Source: Ectobius pallidus
Lineage: Eukaryota; Arthropoda; Insecta; Blattodea; Ectobiidae
Direction of reading: 5' to 3'
Length of the DNA stretch: 64,000 nt
Assembly (NCBI GenBank): GCA_964059195.1
Contig: CAXKWD010000004.1
Coordinates: 116,267,938 to 116,331,937 of the forward strand
A model generated the notes under the pieces. It ran no database searches. It was not told where the DNA came from and saw only the letters and a list, made by a program, of their open reading frames with translations. The translations under genes were made by a program, and so were the position numbers. Within the stretch, counting starts at the first letter, position 1. Every line of letters starts with the position of its first letter. Below are positions 9,925 to 21,410 of this stretch, piece after piece.

Positions 9925-10955
9925 TAAACATGAATTTACAAAAGGGTTGTTGCCGCATCACTTGAGAACGGCTCGAACGATTTGGCTGATTCTTTTTTTG
10001 TTGTGTTCGTAATTGTCAGGACAAGGTTTGTATGAAAGAAAATGTTTGGAAAATCCACGGGAAATGTCGGAAATGTGCAATGAGGCAAAGTTAGAGAGTT
10101 CTGATGTCAATTGTTTACATAACGAAAGTATTGTTTATGATGTTTACATAGGGCTTTGATAACTATTATTATAATACTGGGCTTTAACAAATGCTGATAC
10201 TATCGACGTATTTAATATATAATTGTGAAAATAATTCTTGAAGCATAAAATCCACGAAAATAAAGCAGTCACATAACTTTCTCTACCCTCGACATGGAAA
10301 ATATAATTTTCTCACTTCACACTTTGATGTAGAATAAGTGATCGTACTGCAGGGGCAACTTAAGTGTGTGCCAATGAGTATGCTATATCGGAAGTCGGTA
10401 ACAAATCCTATCCACTGATACGTCACTCATAGCTGCAGGCTTTGTATTAGTTGAGAAATAGGCCTAGGGATGTTTATCAGAGGCCCTAAGCATCAAAAAG
10501 AAGACAAATTGGGATGGAACATTTTCAGTCCTACGCGCGCAATATATTATGTCCCAGGTTTTTGGGAAGGAAAGTATGAAAGTGATATTGATTTTTTTTT
10601 TTTACTTCAGCCCAGAAACGGTTGTATGGTAATATGAGAGTGAGAAACACAATTTTCTGTCAAGACAATACAATCTTATGTAACCAGAATTTCATTTTCT
10701 TCTTATTTGCACTCCTCCCAGGCATGGTGTGTAGAAACAATGGAATGCAACATTCGACATCCTCCATGAGCCATAAAAAGCTATATCTAGCGTTTTCTGA
10801 GGGAATAGTCTGAGTGCCATATGTCGTTCTTCCTCATTTCGAATTCTACATACATATTATATAAGGACCTAGAGTTTCAACATCGAAAGTCCACCATAAG
10901 TTAATTTCATATTACAAAATACAGAACCCGGGCGACGCCGGGCCATTTAAGCTAG
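9925..10955 (+). mobile_element. Helitron-like non-autonomous element, copy 1
   Basis: The right end has Helitron 3' features: a short hairpin ACCCGGGCGACGCCGGGCC (about 10925-10944), about ten bases of spacer, then a terminal GCTAG followed by T. The body from about 9930 (AAAAGGGTTGTTGC..., ACGGCTCGAACGATTTGGCT) is about 90% or more identical to 16187-17115. There is no Rep/helicase coding. The 5' TC end could not be fixed. Confidence 0.6.
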
Positions 10956-11229
10956 TTTCCAATATATTTAAATATCTTAAGTAAAATACTTAAAATATTT
11001 TCTGTAACTTAAGCGTTGACATTTGATTATTTCTCTTCCTGACCTGATATAAAAGTTTACAATGCAGGAGTGTACATTCAACTGCCTCAATCTCCTCGCT
11101 TGCATATATCTTACACATGGCTTGTAGTGAGGTTTCTTCTCCGTATCTTTGGCTTGGTTCGTACTCTGCTCTAACCTAACATTCATAAAAAAAATGCCTT
11201 GTTGTTAGCCATCATCATCGTCATCTTCA
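10956..11229. other. No gene seen
   Basis: AT-rich spacer between the Helitron-like element and the antisense LINE. No supported feature. Confidence 0.4.
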
Positions 11230-13265
11230 GGGATTAAACCTCGGTCTTATTCCGGTCTCATGCATTTCATACACATTTGTTGTATCCATCTCTTCTTCGG
11301 TCTGCCAATGTTTCTCTTGCGTATGGGTTTATAATTCAGTAACAGTTTTGGAATGCGGTAATCTTCCATTCTTTCTACATGTTCTTTCCACTTGGTTCTA
11401 TATTGGTGTACCTTCTCAATTAGTTTAAAAATACCCAGTTCCTTTCTTATATCTTCACTTCTTATTTTATCAAGCAATGTAAGTAAAGTAATGTGATCCT
11501 TATACAGGCCATGGGGGCCCAGAGGGTTCCAGGAGGTTCATGCTGCCAGATTTTGGACATTCGGCACGTGAAGGTGGTAAGGTTGTCAGCCTTACGCACC
11601 GGCCGCCTTTACCCCCAGGATTGTTCCTGGTACTCATTTCTGTTAGAGCCTGAGTCGACCACAGGGTCATAGTGCCACCAGAAGGATTAGGCCAATTGAA
11701 AAACTCCAATGACCTCATCGGGATCGAACCCACGAGATTCCGGTTTGTAGCGCAGCGCCTCAACCGCTACGCTACGCTACGTTGTACCACTAACTAGCAA
11801 TGTATAGCCTGCAATACTCCTTAAAAATCTCATTTCTGCAGCTTCTATTTTTCTTTCTTCGATTTTACGAAGCGTCCAACATTCCGAACCGTACAACAAC
11901 ATGGGTACTGCCATAGCCTACTTTATAAAACTTCAATTTTGTTTCTTTCCTTGTAACTTTAAGGTTTCTCTTTATTGTACCGCATTATATAGTTAAATTT
12001 CCACACCTTCTTTAATAGGCCTACATCTTCATTTTTAACATACGAAACATTGCAGTTGAATTTATTTCCTTGTTCTATCGTTTTTCTTCTAATATAATTT
12101 TTCCTCTAACTTTTTAGCAACCTGAAATGCAAAGATTTTTGTTTTAGTAGGCGAGATGTTTAATTTATACCTTTTACTCAAATTGTTTAATTGGTAAGCC
12201 TATATGGCTTTTTGCAGATTGTTATCTGAATTCCAAATTAAATGCAAATAAAATTGTATTTAAATACATATACTTAACTTTAAAATGAGTGTCTAATTGC
12301 ATCTGCCATTTTTTAATAACAACGTCAATGTACATATTAAAAAGCATCGGCGAGAGGGGACAGCCTTGTCTTCCTTGTTGATTGTTGCTGTTTTATCTTC
12401 TTTCTTTGTTCCTGTTTCTATCATTATTTTATTTTCCAAGTATAAACTTCTTATTACTGTTATTAAATGTTGCTGTATACCTTTCTGATTCATAATATGC
12501 CATAGTTTATTTCAATTGGCCTTATTGAACGCCTTTTCAAAGTCTATAAATGGCATATAATATGTAGGTATGGTATATTCTCAATGTTTTTCAATTATTT
12601 GATTAATACTAAATATACAATCTGTCCGGAATCCATTTTGGACCCCTGGGATTATGTTTTCCATTATTATCTTCGGCCGGTTCTTTATTATAGAAGTGTT
12701 TCAAATACTTAATCCTTTATAATTAATACAATTACTCCTCTCGACTTTCTTGAATATTGGATATATTTTGGCTAGTCTCCATTCTTCAGGTGCATGGCCA
12801 TACTTCCAGCATACTTTAAATAAATCTAATATGCTATATTTTACTGCCTCAGATGCATATTTAATCAATTCATTATTTATATTGTCTGATCTTGCTGATT
12901 TTTTTATTCCTACTTTTTTCTAGTGCACATTTAAATTCATCTATGTAATGGGATCAACATGTTCATCTGGTTGCATTAGGAAGATTTCTTCTTCCTCTAA
13001 TTTCTCTGTCCATAATTTATGAAAATATGTTATCCACTGTTCGTTTGATATCGGATTTAATTTTAAATTATCCCTCTCTTGTCTGTTCAAATGCCTTAAT
13101 ATGTTATATAAGCTCTGTCCTGATTTCCGTGTAAGTTATGTCATGTTCAATATCACTAATATATTTTTCCCACGAACATTTCTTAATTTTTCGGACTTCC
13201 CTTCGAGCGATAGCTCATTTGTGTTTGTAATCTATTAAATTTTCTTCTGTCTTTTGATTCAAATA
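11230..13265 (-). pseudogene. Antisense LINE: reverse transcriptase and C-terminus, broken
   Basis: Read on the minus strand, fragments in order include NELIKYA, EEWRLAKIYPIFKK, NGFRTDCIFSINQIIEKH, FIDFEKAF and HLITVIRSLYLENKIMIETG (RT domain, 13000-12290). The typical C-terminal block KWKEHVERMEDYRIPKLLL followed by RNIGRPKKRW lies at 11247-11477. Frameshifts and stops are frequent, and the YxDD region is not clearly readable. It resembles the RTE-like endonuclease/RT elements often annotated as craniofacial development protein 2-like in insects. A SINE with its own target duplication sits inside at 11482-11795. The endonuclease part of the same family lies at 17155-17545, so later insertions probably split one element. 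Confidence 0.8.
11482..11795 (-). mobile_element. SINE family A, full copy with 9-bp target duplication
   Basis: Read on minus it has a tRNA-like head with B box GTGGGTTCGATCCC (near 11725), then a body with AATTGGCCTAATCCTTCTGG, a CGACTCAGGCTCTAACAGAA block and a C-rich 3' region. It is flanked by AGCAATGTA direct repeats (11473-11481 and 11796-11804), which marks a real insertion into the LINE. Other copies lie at 29950-30145, 49255-49385 and 53217-53300. Confidence 0.85.
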
Positions 13266-13277
13266 TTTTATATATGG

Positions 13278-14940
13278 GTCAATCCATTAGAAATGAACCA
13301 AATTTAATAAAATTTGTTGCTCGACATTTTTGATTTTCCTAATTTTTTTACCAGTTTTTTCCCAACTAAAGGTGAGTTCAAAACTATGGTAAAACATTTT
13401 TTGGGCTCATACTTTTTTTTTTGGCGGTGACTTTAAGTTTGCTTTTTAACCATATTTCAGTCGAAAACATGTTTTGCACAAATGTATGTAACTCTGTTAA
13501 TTTTATAGATAACAAGACAAAATAAACACCAAAATTATCAAACTGAAATGCTCTACACTTTTGTTTTAACACAATATTACCTAAGTAGTGAGGAAAGTGA
13601 AGAAAAAAATTCAAAACTACTAATTGAAAATTGACTTAAAACGGGAGTTTTAGTGCCACAAAATTATTAGAAGGAAGAAAGACTCGCCCTTAATTTCTTT
13701 CTGGTGTAGATCTACTATAGGACTACTCGCTGTAGAAGTTTAAAGCTTGAGAACTTTGTGGTTTTTTTTATACAATTTTTAAAAAAATGCTCAAAACCGT
13801 ATTTTGGCAATATTTGAAGTAGAATATCTCAAAAGGGACTGAGTGAAAAATTATGAAATTTATACAAATAACACGTCTTTATGATATAACGATGTGATAA
13901 AAATTTGGTGACTGAGACTCAACTGGTTCCCGAGTTATAGTGCATCGAATTTGGCCAAAACTTGCATTATACGCACATGAATTTTAACGGTAATTTAATA
14001 GTAAAAATCCACATTGTAATTTTAAATGCAAAATTTTAGTGAACCTAAGTACGAGTATGTTACACAAAAGAGTTGTACATGTAGGCTACATTTCATCAGT
14101 TAGCATGACAAATTTATAATTTCCTCAAAGCGTTGAAGAGCGTTGAAATTTCGGTGCATAGTTTGCAATTTTTGGCCAACTTCGATGCACTGTAACTCTG
14201 GAACCAGTTCAGTCTCAGTCACCAAATTATTATCACATCTTTATATTGTAAGGAGGTGTTGTGTACAAATTTCATAATTTTCACTCAGGCCCTTCTGAGA
14301 AATTCTACTTCAAATAATGCCAAAATAGGGTCAATTAATTAGAAATGAACCAAGTTGAATAAAAATTTTTGCTGAACATTTTTTATCTTCATAATTTTTT
14401 TACCAGTTACTCCCCAATATTAGGTGAGTTCAAAACTAGGGTAAAACATTTTTTAGGCTCATACTTTTTTCTTGGCGGCCATTTTAAGTTTTCTTTGTAA
14501 CAGTTTTCTGGCCGGAAACTTGTTTTGCACAAATGTATGTAACTCTGTTAATGTTATAGATAACAAGACAAAATAAACACCAAAATTATCAAAATGAAAT
14601 GATCTACATTTTTGTTTTAACACAATATTACCTAAGTGGTGAGGAAAGTGAAGAAAAAAATTCAAAACTACAAATTGAAAATTGACTTAAAACGGGAGTT
14701 TTGGTGCCGCAAAATTATTAGAAAAAAGAAAGACTCGCCCTAATTTGTTTTTCTGGTGTAGATCTACTATAGGGCCACTCGCTGTAGAAGTTTAAAGCTT
14801 GAGAACTTTGCGATTTTTTTAATACAATTTTTCAAAAATGCCCAAAACCGTATTTTGGCAATATTTGATGTAAAATATCTCAAAAGGGCCTAAGTGAAAA
14901 ATTATGAAATTTATACAGATAACACTTCATTCTTATATAG
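13278..14940. repeat. 1.05-kb tandem repeat with internal inverted arms
   Basis: The unit starting GGGTCAATCCATTAGAAATG (13278) restarts at 14331 and runs to about 14935. Matching blocks include GTGAGTTCAAAACTA, the TTTGCACAAATGTATGTAAC region and GAAAAAAATTCAAAACTAC. Inside the first unit, 13798-13965 is inverted as 14155-14324 (TATTTTGGCA.TATTTGAAGT...GTGACTGAGACT.AACTGGTT), giving arms of about 165 bases around a spacer of about 190 bases. No coding capacity; the matching antisense open frames at 13384-13614 and 14459-14665 are only repeat shadows. Confidence 0.75.
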
Positions 14941-14944
14941 AACT

Positions 14945-15665
14945 ACCATGTGCCCGCGGCTTCGCCTGCGATACTTATTTCAAGAATTAAAAATTAAGAG
15001 CATAATAATTAAATCATTAAGCTAAATCGCGTGGACTACATACCACGATTAGGTAGCATCGACTCATTAAGCGACCTGAGATTCGAGTTCCTTGGCTCTG
15101 AATACCCCTGTATAGTGAGTTTCGCCCAAATCGAACAACGTTTGACCATATTTAGGCCTATATTGATTATCCCTCTTCCGTGTAGGTTGAAAATTTCATA
15201 TGTCTGCGTGCCTTGATATTCTAAACAAAGTCCAGGATGGACTTACAATATCAAGCGATGGTCCGCGATAATTATTTCGAAAATTAAAAATTATGAATTA
15301 TATTGATCACTGCCTCCTAAATGAGGCGTACAATAAAGGAGGCCGTGTATTGATACCTTCTCTAATTTGTCAAACTTCCATTTCATTTAATCCAAACCCA
15401 CCTATACCATTGGCAACAATATGTTCTGTGAATTTGTTCCGATAATTCTATGTAAAAAGAGATTAAGTATTTTCAAAAACATTTAATTTTCGGCATTTAG
15501 AATCAGAATTTTTCAAAATCCTTTCTTAGTGAGCATCTATATTATGAAACGAAGGTACTATCAAAATTCCAAGTCTCTACCTGTTATAGTTTAGGCTGTA
15601 CGTTGATTCCTGTCATTCAGTCAGTCAGTCAGTCAGGACAAAGCCTTTTATATATATAGAGATAA
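14945..15665 (-). mobile_element. Helitron-like or related non-autonomous repeat
   Basis: It begins ACTACCATGTGCCCGCGGCT TCGCC, the GC-rich palindromic end common to insect Helitron/Helentron relatives, and finishes near 15600-15660 with a (CAGT)n run followed by CTTTTATATATATAGA. It is non-coding. The exact class is uncertain because neither terminus shows a diagnostic CTAG. Confidence 0.4.
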
Positions 15666-15689
15666 GAGGCCGTGAAAGAGTGTGTATTC

Positions 15690-16060
15690 AATTGTTCACC
15701 ACACAACACAAACTTTTTACAAACAGTGGGTGAACAGTAGGTGGCTTGTAACTGCCTTCAGAGAATTTTTTCGAAAAAAAGTTTAAAATAAAAGTTTTAG
15801 CTCTCACTATAAGCTACACTTGTGCAAAATTTAAAGAAAATCGTTAGAGCCGTTTTCGAGAAAATAGCGAAAAACGAAAATTTCTTCATGTAAAGTCCCC
15901 TTAAAAATAAGAGAAAATAGTCGCCAATCTTATCCTCACATCTTCAGAAGGTACCTGACCCAAATACGAAATTTTGTTTTCATACGATTTTCCGTTTTGG
16001 AGCTAGAGTGTTCACAGACAGACAGACGGACAGACGGACAGACACACAGACATGTTTCCA
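15690..16060. repeat. Repeat with degenerate insect-transposon motifs and (GACA)n
   Basis: Phrases such as AATCGTTAGAGCCGTTTTCG and a CAGACAGACGGACAGACGGA run (16016-16050) are typical of internal parts of non-autonomous insect repeats. There are no coding signs. Confidence 0.35.
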
Positions 16061-16186
16061 AAAATAGTATTTTTGGATTCAGGGGGTCTTGAAACGTGTT
16101 TATATGCTAAAAACTCAACTTCGAATTTTGGGGTCGAAAACAATACTTCCTCAACCTATAGTACCTATGGTACGGGCAGAGGAAGT

Positions 16187-17115
16187 AAAAATGAATTTAC
16201 AAAAGGGTTGTTGCCTCATCACTTGAGAACGGCTCGACCGATTTGGCTGATTCTTTTTTTTTGTTGTGTTCGTAATTGTCACGACAAGGTTTGTGTGAAA
16301 GAAATTTTTTTGGGAAATCCACGGGAAAAGTCGGAAATGTGAAATGAGGCAAAGTTAGAGAGTTCTAATGTCAATTGTTTACATAACGAAAGTATTGTTT
16401 ACGATGTTTACATAGGGCTTTGGATACTACATTATAATACTAGGCTTTAATAAATGCTGATACTATCGAAGTATTTAATACATAATTGTGAAAATAATTC
16501 TTTACGAATAAAATCCACCAAAATGAAGCAGTCACATAACTTTCTCTACCATCGACATGGAAAATATCATTTTCTCACTTCAAATTTTGATTTAGAATAA
16601 GCGATCGTATTGCAGGGACAACTTAAGTGTGTGCCAGTGAGTATGCTATATCGGAAGTCGGTAACAAATCCTATCCACTGATACGTCACTTATAGCTGTA
16701 GGCTTTAATACAAGTTGAGAAATAGGCCTAGGGGCGTTTATCAGAGGCCCTAAGCATCTAAAAGAAGACAAAATAGGATGGAACATTTTCAGTCCTACGC
16801 GCGCAGTATATTAAGTCCCAAGTTTTTGGGAAGGAAAGTATGAAAGTGATATTGATTTTTTTTTACTTCAGCCCAGAAACGGTTGTATGGTAATATGAGA
16901 GTGAGAAATACAATTTTCTGCCAAGACAATACAATCTTATGTAACCGGAATTTCTTTTTCTTCTTATTTGTACTCGTCCCAGGCATGGTGTGTAGATTGT
17001 AGAAGCAATGGAATGCAACATTCGACATCCTCTATGCGCCTTAAAAAGCTATATCTAGCATTTTCAAAGGGAATAGTCTGAGTGCCATAGGCTATGTCGT
17101 TCTTCCTCATTTCGG
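16187..17115 (+). mobile_element. Helitron-like element, copy 2 (3'-truncated)
   Basis: It is highly similar to 9930-10845 through AAAAGGGTTGTTGCCTCATC, ACTTCAGCCCAGAAACGGTT and GTCGTTCTTCCTCATTTCG. The final 110 bases, including the hairpin and CTAG of copy 1, are missing. The break is followed by a hAT-type terminus at 17116-17153. Confidence 0.7.
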
Positions 17116-17153
17116 TCAGTGGGTCGCGACCCACAGTTTGGGAACCACTGTAC
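17116..17153 (-). mobile_element. hAT (Charlie-like) terminal inverted repeat, solo
   Basis: The minus strand reads CAGTGGTTCCCAAACTGTGG then GTCGCGACCC, close to the well-known hAT-Charlie terminus. The partner end and an 8-bp duplication were not found, so this is a truncated end lying directly against the LINE endonuclease fragment. Confidence 0.5.
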
Positions 17154-17154
17154 T

Positions 17155-17545
17155 GGATAATCATTTGCATTAGTTTTATCGTTTACCTTTTGCAGATTTT
17201 CGTAAAATTCTGTCTTCTCAATTCGACCTTCTTCTGGTCTGTAAACTCCAACTACTGTCATATATCCTCTTTGTATTCTAAACCTTGCTTTAATTATTCT
17301 TTCATTCATGAATTCATAGCTATGGATTTTTTTCTTCCAACTCTTTTTTTTACTACTATCGCTATTTCAGCTGCAGCATGTTTCTCTTGAGGTACACCGT
17401 GATATATTATTAGATATTTATCTAATTTAGAAGAACCTTTTACTTTCTTCTTTGTTTCCGGTATTACAGCAACATCAACATTCATATTTTCTAGTTAATT
17501 TTGTAGATCTATTTCTTTATTTAGAGGCCTCTAGGAATCCATACA
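17155..17545 (-). pseudogene. Antisense LINE: endonuclease domain fragment
   Basis: Read on minus in one main frame with breaks: LENMNVDVAVIPETKKKVKG, KLDKYLIIYHGVPQEKHAAA, EIAIVVKKR, then MNERIIKARFRIQRGYMTVV and GVYRPEEGRIEKTEFYENLQ. This is the apurinic-type endonuclease (exonuclease/endonuclease/phosphatase fold) of RTE-like LINEs. It has the same orientation as the RT fragment at 11230-13265, from which 3.9 kb of later repeats separates it. Not functional. Confidence 0.75.
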
Positions 17546-17559
17546 CCAATTTTTATCTT

Positions 17560-18029
17560 ATTGTAAAATATTGTTGTAACAGCAGAAATAAGATACAAGC
17601 CTAATAAAATAATTAAAATAATAACAGATTTTGTTCATACAAAGATCTTATTCCAATTCGAAATTAGCGAAATTTAGAAATCCGATTTTTTACTTGAAAT
17701 ATTTACTTTTTTAATAATAATAGGTACTACGTGCTCAGAAATAAGTTTTGAATTAAATTATCATAGGATTGTGCATTCTATCGAAATGTACGGCTACCGA
17801 TATCTACATTATATTTTAATGTGAGTATTTAAAAAAAAAATCAAGCTCCTGTGAAAGCAAGTAGACCTAATTTAATTCCTGGCATATTGATTTCAGATTG
17901 AATTTAATTCGTTCATAACCTATACGGCTGCTATAAACCTGAACTAAACATGTCGGCGAATCGTAGGCCAACACTTAAATTATTAATATTATTGTCAGTG
18001 TATTCTGTGAAATGTTGACATTAGAATTT

Positions 18030-18078
<49 letters not shown>

Positions 18079-18097
18079 ATATATATATATATATACA

Positions 18098-18141
<44 letters not shown>

Positions 18142-18300
18142 GAGTATGAATTAAGGTTGTGCATCAAACATTAGATCTTTGTTCTTCCGCAAGCCTGCAT
18201 AATAAATCGGTCTGGTACTGAACTTGGAGATCGATTTCAAAAATAAATTATTTTCTGCATATCATAATTGCAATTATCACTGATTAAACAAAACATTCTG
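17560..18300 (+). repeat. AGTGCCAG-ended repeat, copy a
   Basis: The blocks TTGTGCATTCTATCGA, CATTATATTTTA.TGTGAGTA, CCTATACGGCTGCT and GAATCGTAGGCC recur at 42370-42720, and the right end (CTTTGTTCTTCCGCAAG...CATTCTGGCACT) recurs inverted at 25932-26110. It contains the (AT)n tract. Non-coding. Confidence 0.6.
18032..18137. repeat. (AT)n microsatellite
   Basis: About 105 bases of nearly pure AT dinucleotide, broken by GTATGTAT and ACAGTATA, inside a longer interspersed repeat. Confidence 0.98.
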
Positions 18301-18331
18301 GCACTTTGTTATGGTTTTATGACGTGCCAGA

Positions 18332-19300
18332 ATGATACTTCCTGAGATTGCATTGTGGATAGGGAAAATGACTGTCCGTCCATCTATCCATCTGTCCATC
18401 TAAGTGTCTGTACGCGCGAATAATTCGAATATCCATTATCAGGTTTGCTTGTAACTTATTATGGTAACTTATAACGTCCAAGACGAAGGCTGTTGATTTT
18501 GGATCAAATCGATAGAACGGAACCGCAGTAACGCCTATTTAACGGTTTTCAAAAATAGCGAATCGTCACTATATTACAAAGCCGCGCGGTTAATCATTGA
18601 ATTACTGTTTGGCCACTTCCAGATCAGATGGAAACCTGAAATTTGGCATACTTAAGTTTATAGCTTGCAACCGACGGAAATATTCCAAAACGATCCGATT
18701 TTTAATTTTTTAACCCCGAAAAACATTCAAAATGCGGACGCAACTTGAAGGTCTGTGTAGACCTTCTTTGGAAGCTTGTAGTAGCTAAACAGCAAGTCTT
18801 ATCAAAAACCGATTGCACTAGCAGTAATGGATATTGACAGATCTACAAGTCTGGTCCTAAGACTTTTTGTCGTATTTTATCAGTCATTGAGTTAGATTTT
18901 TTATTTTTAAGTAAATTTTGTATATTTTCCTTGCATTATGCAATTTTAATTAAAAGTTATAGGACAGAGAGAATCGTAAAATTTGGCATGGATGTTTGCA
19001 CATACAACAGCCATAGTCGTATAAAATTTTGTATTTCTAGCTGCCAGTTAACCATGTAAAAACTGGCTGCATATCCGTGACGCCATTCCTATCTACAACA
19101 GTCTAAAATCTAAATCATCCACTTATTAGCATTGATGTTTACTCACTGCCAGATTGGTTAGAAACTTGAAATATGGAAAGTTTATATCTTTTATCCTATA
19201 ACTGATGGGAAAATTAAAAAAAATGCCTGTATATTTGTACGGCTTCAGATGTTTTGACAAAAATAAAAGAATATCCTATTTCTTTACGTAAGGAATTTGT
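18332..19300 (+). repeat. AGTGCCAG-related repeat with degenerate internal motifs
   Basis: It starts GTGCCAGAATGATACTTCC, an inverted form of the preceding repeat's right end. It includes GTCCGTCCATCTATCCATCT and several sentences of the 'AAATTTGGCATGGATG / AAACTTGAAATATGG' type common in non-autonomous insect repeats. The right boundary is not defined. No gene. Confidence 0.4.
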
Positions 19301-19519
19301 TGCGAATTCGTTCTGTTAATTTTCTAGTTGATCCACTTTTTCCTTCAGGTATGCTTATGAAATGTTCTCAAGAAAACATGGTCTAAAACTAAATAGTTTC
19401 TTAATATGGCTTATTACCTCCATCTGACACTTTGTTATATTAGTTTGTCTGATTTTATTTTCGTCTTATTTTTATATGTGCGGTTATGCACTAAAAACGT
19501 AAGTGTGGGAAAGTGCTAA

Positions 19520-20795
19520 AAAAGTAAAGAGGGACAAATGGCATTGAATGCATTTAATTATATAAAATATAAGAATCCCAAAAATCCTGTGATCTGGATT
19601 GTTATCGAAACAACTACAGTTCTTGACAAGGGAATATGGAAGAACAGAAGTAAACCTACTTATACTGAGTTCACTAGGAACTGTAGTCCTATACGAAGAA
19701 AGATCCATGAATTTTACTTAAAAATATCAGCCACCTACTTTAAGTTCTGTCTTGGCAAAAGTAAACAACGAAATGGATCTTCCTAACTTCAAGGAAACGA
19801 CCTTCTCTCACTCTCAATAAAATTAAGGAAGTGGGATTCGAATATACGCGACAGGAGAACAGATCCATAATGATTGACACAAATGACACAGTAGTGTGGA
19901 GTCGTGATTATATTGTTGCCTTGAGGAGATACAGGAATGAGGGAAGAACTATTTTCTACACAGACGAGACATGGATAGTAAAACAATGCATAGGACACAA
20001 CAGCGAAAACACCAAAGCATGCGTTCTTGGCAAGTATTTCTACAGGTTTGAAATGACATACAGCTCGCGGACCACGGTTTGCAATATTACAAACTGGAAT
20101 GATATTGGTTTCCTTCCCATTGGAAATCTAGTTTTCTTGTGTGAAAGAAGCAATCTACCTTCCAGCTCCGTAATAATGAGGTACAATGCCGCTTATCGCA
20201 GTCGGAAACTTGAGGCAATACCTACAACGGCATGGAATGAAGATAAAATACTTGAATGGTTACAGTTTTTAATCAATATTTTGAACCGTACCTGCTGGAA
20301 AAACATCTGTTGATTATGAATAGGGTTCGCCCCTTGAATGATAAATACAAAATTGACACAATGGCAGAAGAAATAGGTCACAGCGTGCTTCGTTTACCAC
20401 CTTACCATTGTGAGCTGATACCAATAACACCTCTTTCAAAGTAAACCTGAAGGGACCTCATAAGCGAAAGCATTATACCCGAGACGAACTAAGAAGGAAA
20501 CCTGAAGTAAACAAACACCAGTATGTCTGTCACACTCTTAAGTCATACGACTAATGTGCTAGAGTGAGACAGATGTACAGGTTTTTGTTTACTTCTTAGA
20601 ATGGCCAGACTTTAGCCGGAGAAGTGAAAAGGGTGCGTAAACTACGTGAAAAAGTGGAAATGGATGTGTGAAAAACTGATGGCTTACAAAGATGACATTG
20701 AACCCAATATCATTAATTTCAATGTTACCAGTGACGAATATAGCGAGGAGAATGATGTTATGGAAGGTACTGAACCTCTTCAGGAATAATACAGG
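19520..20795 (+). pseudogene. DDE (DDE_3-like, IS630/Tc1 superfamily) transposase pseudogene
   Basis: Pieces in order: IRRKIHEFY (about 19693), PNFKETTFS...IKEVGFEYT in changing frames, RNEGRTIFYTDETWIVKQC (19945-19990, first catalytic D in YTDETW), VIMRYNAAYRSRKLEAIPTT (20170; intact relatives have DN here, so the second catalytic residue is lost), LEWLQ, and LRLPPYHCELIPI (20389-20427, third acid). A MITE interrupts the end (20493-20604). The acidic C-terminal tail resumes at about 20640-20790 (IEPNIINFNVTSDEYSEEND, stop). It would have been a cut-and-paste transposase; it is inactive through frameshifts, the lost acid and the insertion. Confidence 0.8.
20493..20604. mobile_element. Small palindromic MITE, copy 2
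   Basis: The left end CTAAGAAGGAAACCTGAAGT and right end ...TTGTTTACTTCTTAG are inverted repeats, with the nine bases GGAAACCTG missing from the right copy. The core matches the MITE at 7213-7365. It lies inside the DDE transposase pseudogene. Confidence 0.65.
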
Positions 20796-20799
20796 TGAG

Positions 20800-21410
20800 A
20801 AACCACATTCATATTATTGCTCGCTAATATTTGAATTTATTGTAGTGGTGTGAACCTTCGAATGTTTTACAGCATTGGTGATGATAGATATAATATTATT
20901 ATTATTAATTACAATTACGATTATGAATAATTTTATGGTTTTTCTTTAATACGGTAATATTTTTTTTTCTGTTATAGGCCTAAATATAAACGAAGTAATT
21001 ATGAAAATATAAAATATTTGCGAGCTATCCCGGGTAAAATAAATTCATTGCTTATCTATACATACTTTTAATTTTATTTTATTTTATTACCGTTTGTAGG
21101 TGCTTTGAATCTTAATTTGTTAACAGAAGTGTTAAGACTCGACATCGCAGTTCTTCTCGGATACTTCACAGCCAACCTACACATAGCAATGCATACGAGA
21201 TATAGGGAGGCACGACGAAACCTGTTCCAGGTAGCAAAGCAAACAAGGTAAAAATGGCAGCCAGTACTCAAGTTCTGGACGACGAAATCAGCGAACGAAG
21301 CATTTAAAGACATCGCGACTTATGTAATAGGTTTCAAAAAGCGACAGGAAATGGGCGATGTCTAGAATAGCCGGAATTGATACAAAACGGTAGTGAGTCA
21401 CACCTTACGA
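20800..21410. other. No recognised gene
   Basis: Includes a minus-strand open frame at 21074-21313 of 79 codons with no recognisable motif. AT-rich flanks; no further signal. Confidence 0.4.

Noticed and set aside
9723..9965. 80-codon plus-strand open frame
   Set aside because: Antisense shadow of the E2 exon.
13384..14665. Two similar minus-strand open frames (MNFFLHFPH...)
   Set aside because: They coincide with the two copies of a non-coding tandem repeat; low-complexity translations.
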